Part shown: positions 5,649 to 7,447 of the stretch, one piece after another
How the letters are laid out: every line of letters starts with the position of its first letter
Numbering within the stretch: the first letter of the stretch is position 1
NCBI GenBank assembly: GCA_007134175.1
Contig: SLLF01000094.1
Location: forward strand, 1 to 7,447
Length of the DNA stretch: 7,447 bases
Direction: 5' to 3'
Source: Kiritimatiellia bacterium
Lineage (GTDB): Bacteria > Verrucomicrobiota > Kiritimatiellia > SLAD01
The notes under the pieces: model-generated
Seen by the model: only the letters and a program-made list of their open reading frames with translations
Database searches by the model: none
What the model was told of the DNA's origin: nothing
Made by a program: the position numbers and the translations under genes

Positions 5649-6464
5649 ATGCCCGCAAGCCGTAAACACACCACGGAAAATGGCCTGACGCTGCGCCAAT
5701 GGGTCACCCTCATGGAGCAACTGGCCCCGCCAGCCGGTGCGGCGGATTGGGACAACACCGGTTTGCTGTGGGCACCAACCCGGCCCCGCCGGATCCGGCG
5801 GCTATTGCTGACCATCGACTGTACACCGGCGGTCGCCGCCGAAGCGCTGCGTCGCCGGATGGACGCCATCGTGGCCTATCATCCGCCGTTATTCTCCCCG
5901 CTCACTCGTTTAGACCCCCAGGAGCCACTGCACCGACGACTGCTGCAATTGATTGAAGCACGCGTAGCGGTGTACAGTCCGCATACCGCGCTGGACGCTG
6001 CCCCGGACGGAGTTAACGACTGGCTGGCCAAGCAGGTTCACGGAGAGCAACCAGCAACGGTCCATGCCCTCCCGGATTCCGTGGTGCGCATGGTGCAATT
6101 CAAAACAACCGAGCCGTTCAACGAATTAGCCAGCCGGGTCCAAGCCAGATTGAAGGTTCCCTATTTACGCCTCGCCATGCCCGCCAAACGACCGCGGGCG
6201 GTGCGCCACGTCGCTGTCTGCGCCGGGGCCGGGGCCGGTGAACTGGCACACGTCCCGGCCGATGTCTGGCTAACGGGAGAGATGAAACACCACGATCTGC
6301 TGGCGGCCCAGGCCCGCGGAATCACGGTGATACTGGCGGAACACAGCCACACCGAACGCGGCTACCTGCCGGTGCTTCGCCGTCGGCTGCAAAACCGCAC
6401 CGGACCGGCCTGCTCCATCCAGCTCGCCCGCCATGATCGCGACCCGGTGACGCTTTATCCTTAA
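5649..6464 (+). CDS. NIF3-family dinuclear-metal protein (Nif3/YbgI-like), eukaryote-type motifs
   Basis: Member of the NIF3/DUF34 family (also labelled GTP cyclohydrolase I type 2), a widespread metal-binding fold that forms toroidal hexamers and whose biochemical role is not settled. It has 271 residues without the PII-like insert found in some homologues. Landmarks are LAPPAGAADWDNTGLL (25-40), IDCTPAVAAEAL (56-67), AYHPPLFSP (76-84), VYSPHTALDAAPDGVNDWLA (108-127), VWLTGEMKHHDLL (206-218) and ILAEHSHTERGYLPVL (228-243). Putative metal ligands are His78, Asp116, His232 and Glu236. Tyr77 occupies the position of the first His of the usual bacterial HH pair. The YHPP, SPHTALDAAP, EHS-TERG and closing DRDP motifs resemble eukaryotic NIF3/NIF3L1 more than E. 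coli YbgI. The ATG is 3 bases after the ychF stop with no clear SD, so it is probably translated by coupling from the ychF transcript. It is not a nitrogen-fixation gene. Confidence 0.9.
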   Translation: MPASRKHTTENGLTLRQWVTLMEQLAPPAGAADWDNTGLLWAPTRPRRIRRLLLTIDCTPAVAAEALRRRMDAIVAYHPPLFSPLTRLDPQEPLHRRLLQLIEARVAVYSPHTALDAAPDGVNDWLAKQVHGEQPATVHALPDSVVRMVQFKTTEPFNELASRVQARLKVPYLRLAMPAKRPRAVRHVAVCAGAGAGELAHVPADVWLTGEMKHHDLLAAQARGITVILAEHSHTERGYLPVLRRRLQNRTGPACSIQLARHDRDPVTLYP

Positions 6465-6466
6465 CC

Positions 6467-7447
6467 CTACTTCACCACTGCGCCGGAGGACATATTGCCG
6501 TCCACGGTGATCAGCCGTACACTTTCCCCTTTAGTCGCGGCCAGCAGCATGCCCTCGGATTTAACGCCGCGTAGCACGGCTGGTTTCAGATTGGTGACGA
6601 CGATGACGGTCTTGTCGAGCAACTCCTCCGGGCTATAGTGCATCGCGATACCGGCTACCAGTTGGCGGCGCTCCTCGCCGATCATCACATCCACCTTCAA
6701 CAACTTCGTGGCGTCCGGGATCTTTTCGGCCGCCACCACCCGCGCCGTGTGCAGCTCAACCTGCGCGAAATGAGCATAATCAATCAATCCTTCCTCCAAC
6801 GCCGGGGGCACAGGTGGGCTGGCGGTCGGGCTCGGTTGATCGGTTTTCATCTTCAATTCCTCCGTGGCGGCGGTTACTAAAGGCTTAATACGCGGGAAGA
6901 GGGCACCGGTATCCGTCACCGGCTGTCCGCTTACCAATTCACCAACATGTTTCAAACGATCCAGCTGCGGGGCCACCGTCGTAATACCTAATGCCTGACG
7001 CAGCACGGTCATGCGCTCCGGCATCACCGGGAACAGTAGCGCGGAAATCACGCGCAATGCTTCCGCCGCCACGTACAAGACGCCGTGTAACGGCCTCGGA
7101 TCGGACTGTTTGGCCAAGGTCCAAGGTTGTTTACGTTCCAGGTAACGGTTTGTCGCGCGCACCGCCGCCAGGACCTCGGCTAAACCCCGGTCCAAATGCA
7201 GACTCGTTACCGCGTCCGCCACGGCGCACACCGCTTGCTGCACCACGTCCCAAACCGCCCGCTCTTCCGCCCCGTCCAGCATGTTGGAGGGCGCGGCCGG
7301 GATCCGGCCGTCGCTATTCTTGCGAATCATTTTGATCACCCGGCTGGCCAGATTGCCGAGGTCGTTGGCCAAGTCCGCATTGAAGCGGCGTACAAACCCC
7401 TCTTCCGTAAAACTGGCGTCCTGCCCCAACGTCATTTCCGCAATCAG
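6467..7447 (-). CDS. metG: Methionyl-tRNA synthetase, C-terminal part (partial)
   Basis: Class Ia aminoacyl-tRNA synthetase that charges initiator and elongator tRNA-Met. The frame runs open through the right edge (326 codons plus stop; the first visible codons are Leu-Ile-Ala-Glu), so the Rossmann catalytic domain with HIGH and KMSKS lies outside. Counting from the Met at 7435, FNADLANDLGNLASRV (18-33) begins the anticodon-binding helical bundle, and YLERKQPWTLAK (98-109) carries the Trp that corresponds to the anticodon-reading Trp of the family. LFPVMPERM (134-142) is also typical. Residues 183-217 form a low-complexity Pro/Ser/Thr-rich linker. Residues 218-322 are a Trbp111/EMAP-II-like tRNA-binding OB fold: YAHFAQVELHTARVVAAEKI (220-239), VAGIAMHY (260-267), VTNLKPAVLRGVKSEGMLLA (280-299). 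This appended domain marks the dimer-forming MetRS type. It ends 2 bases from the NIF3 stop on the opposite strand. Confidence 0.96.
   Translation of the reverse strand: MIAEMTLGQDASFTEEGFVRRFNADLANDLGNLASRVIKMIRKNSDGRIPAAPSNMLDGAEERAVWDVVQQAVCAVADAVTSLHLDRGLAEVLAAVRATNRYLERKQPWTLAKQSDPRPLHGVLYVAAEALRVISALLFPVMPERMTVLRQALGITTVAPQLDRLKHVGELVSGQPVTDTGALFPRIKPLVTAATEELKMKTDQPSPTASPPVPPALEEGLIDYAHFAQVELHTARVVAAEKIPDATKLLKVDVMIGEERRQLVAGIAMHYSPEELLDKTVIVVTNLKPAVLRGVKSEGMLLAATKGESVRLITVDGNMSSGAVVK

Noticed and set aside
4803..5720. Long minus-strand open frame (305 codons) opposite ychF
   Set aside because: It lies almost wholly antisense to the unambiguous ychF gene, its translation shows no recognisable motif, and such frames are common opposite GC-rich codons with biased third positions.

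Overview
The window is ordinary, densely packed chromosomal DNA of a GC-rich Gram-negative bacterium. Eight substantially complete or long partial genes and the first codons of a ninth fill almost all of it. I saw no tRNA, rRNA, CRISPR array, insertion sequence, prophage gene or integration site. The gene set (heptose, Kdo and Lpt genes) requires an outer membrane with lipopolysaccharide (LPS). The order heptose kinase - kdsB - kdsA - lptC - lptA - lptB - probable hpf, together with a eukaryote-like NIF3, would suit a PVC-group bacterium (Verrucomicrobiota/Kiritimatiellota type). That placement is inferred from gene order and general protein character only and is weak.

Left part (1-4444, minus strand): one operon read right to left, probably from a promoter at about 4463-4490. 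It encodes the heptose-7-phosphate kinase (hldE domain I / hldA type), CMP-Kdo synthetase (kdsB), Kdo-8-phosphate synthase (kdsA), two periplasmic OstA/Lpt-fold proteins (lptC, lptA) and the cytoplasmic ATPase of the LPS exporter (lptB). After lptB comes the strongly SD-preceded start of another gene (MQIS...), most likely hpf. Three junctions are ATGA overlaps, lptA/lptB are 1 base apart, and kdsB/kdsA are 18-19 bases apart. The operon therefore couples synthesis of the two inner-core sugars (heptose and Kdo) to the machinery that pulls finished LPS out of the inner membrane. kdsC, kdsD, lptD, lptF and lptG are not in the window.

Middle (4445-4553): a compact divergent intergenic region with a plausible promoter in each direction. 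The rightward promoter lies so close to the ychF ATG, and ychF so clearly lacks a Shine-Dalgarno sequence, that ychF is a candidate leaderless mRNA.

Right part: ychF (P-loop ATPase/GTPase of the Obg family) and, 3 bases after it, a NIF3-family metal-binding protein on the plus strand. The NIF3 protein has the motifs of the eukaryotic NIF3/NIF3L1 branch. Converging on it with a 2-base gap is the C-terminal 326 codons of methionyl-tRNA synthetase (metG), whose catalytic domain lies beyond the right edge.

I found no convincing undescribed multi-gene system. The points most worth checking are the leaderless/divergent promoter architecture, the eukaryote-like NIF3, an 8-base C tract inside the heptose kinase gene, and the N-x-x-D nucleotide-specificity motif of YchF.
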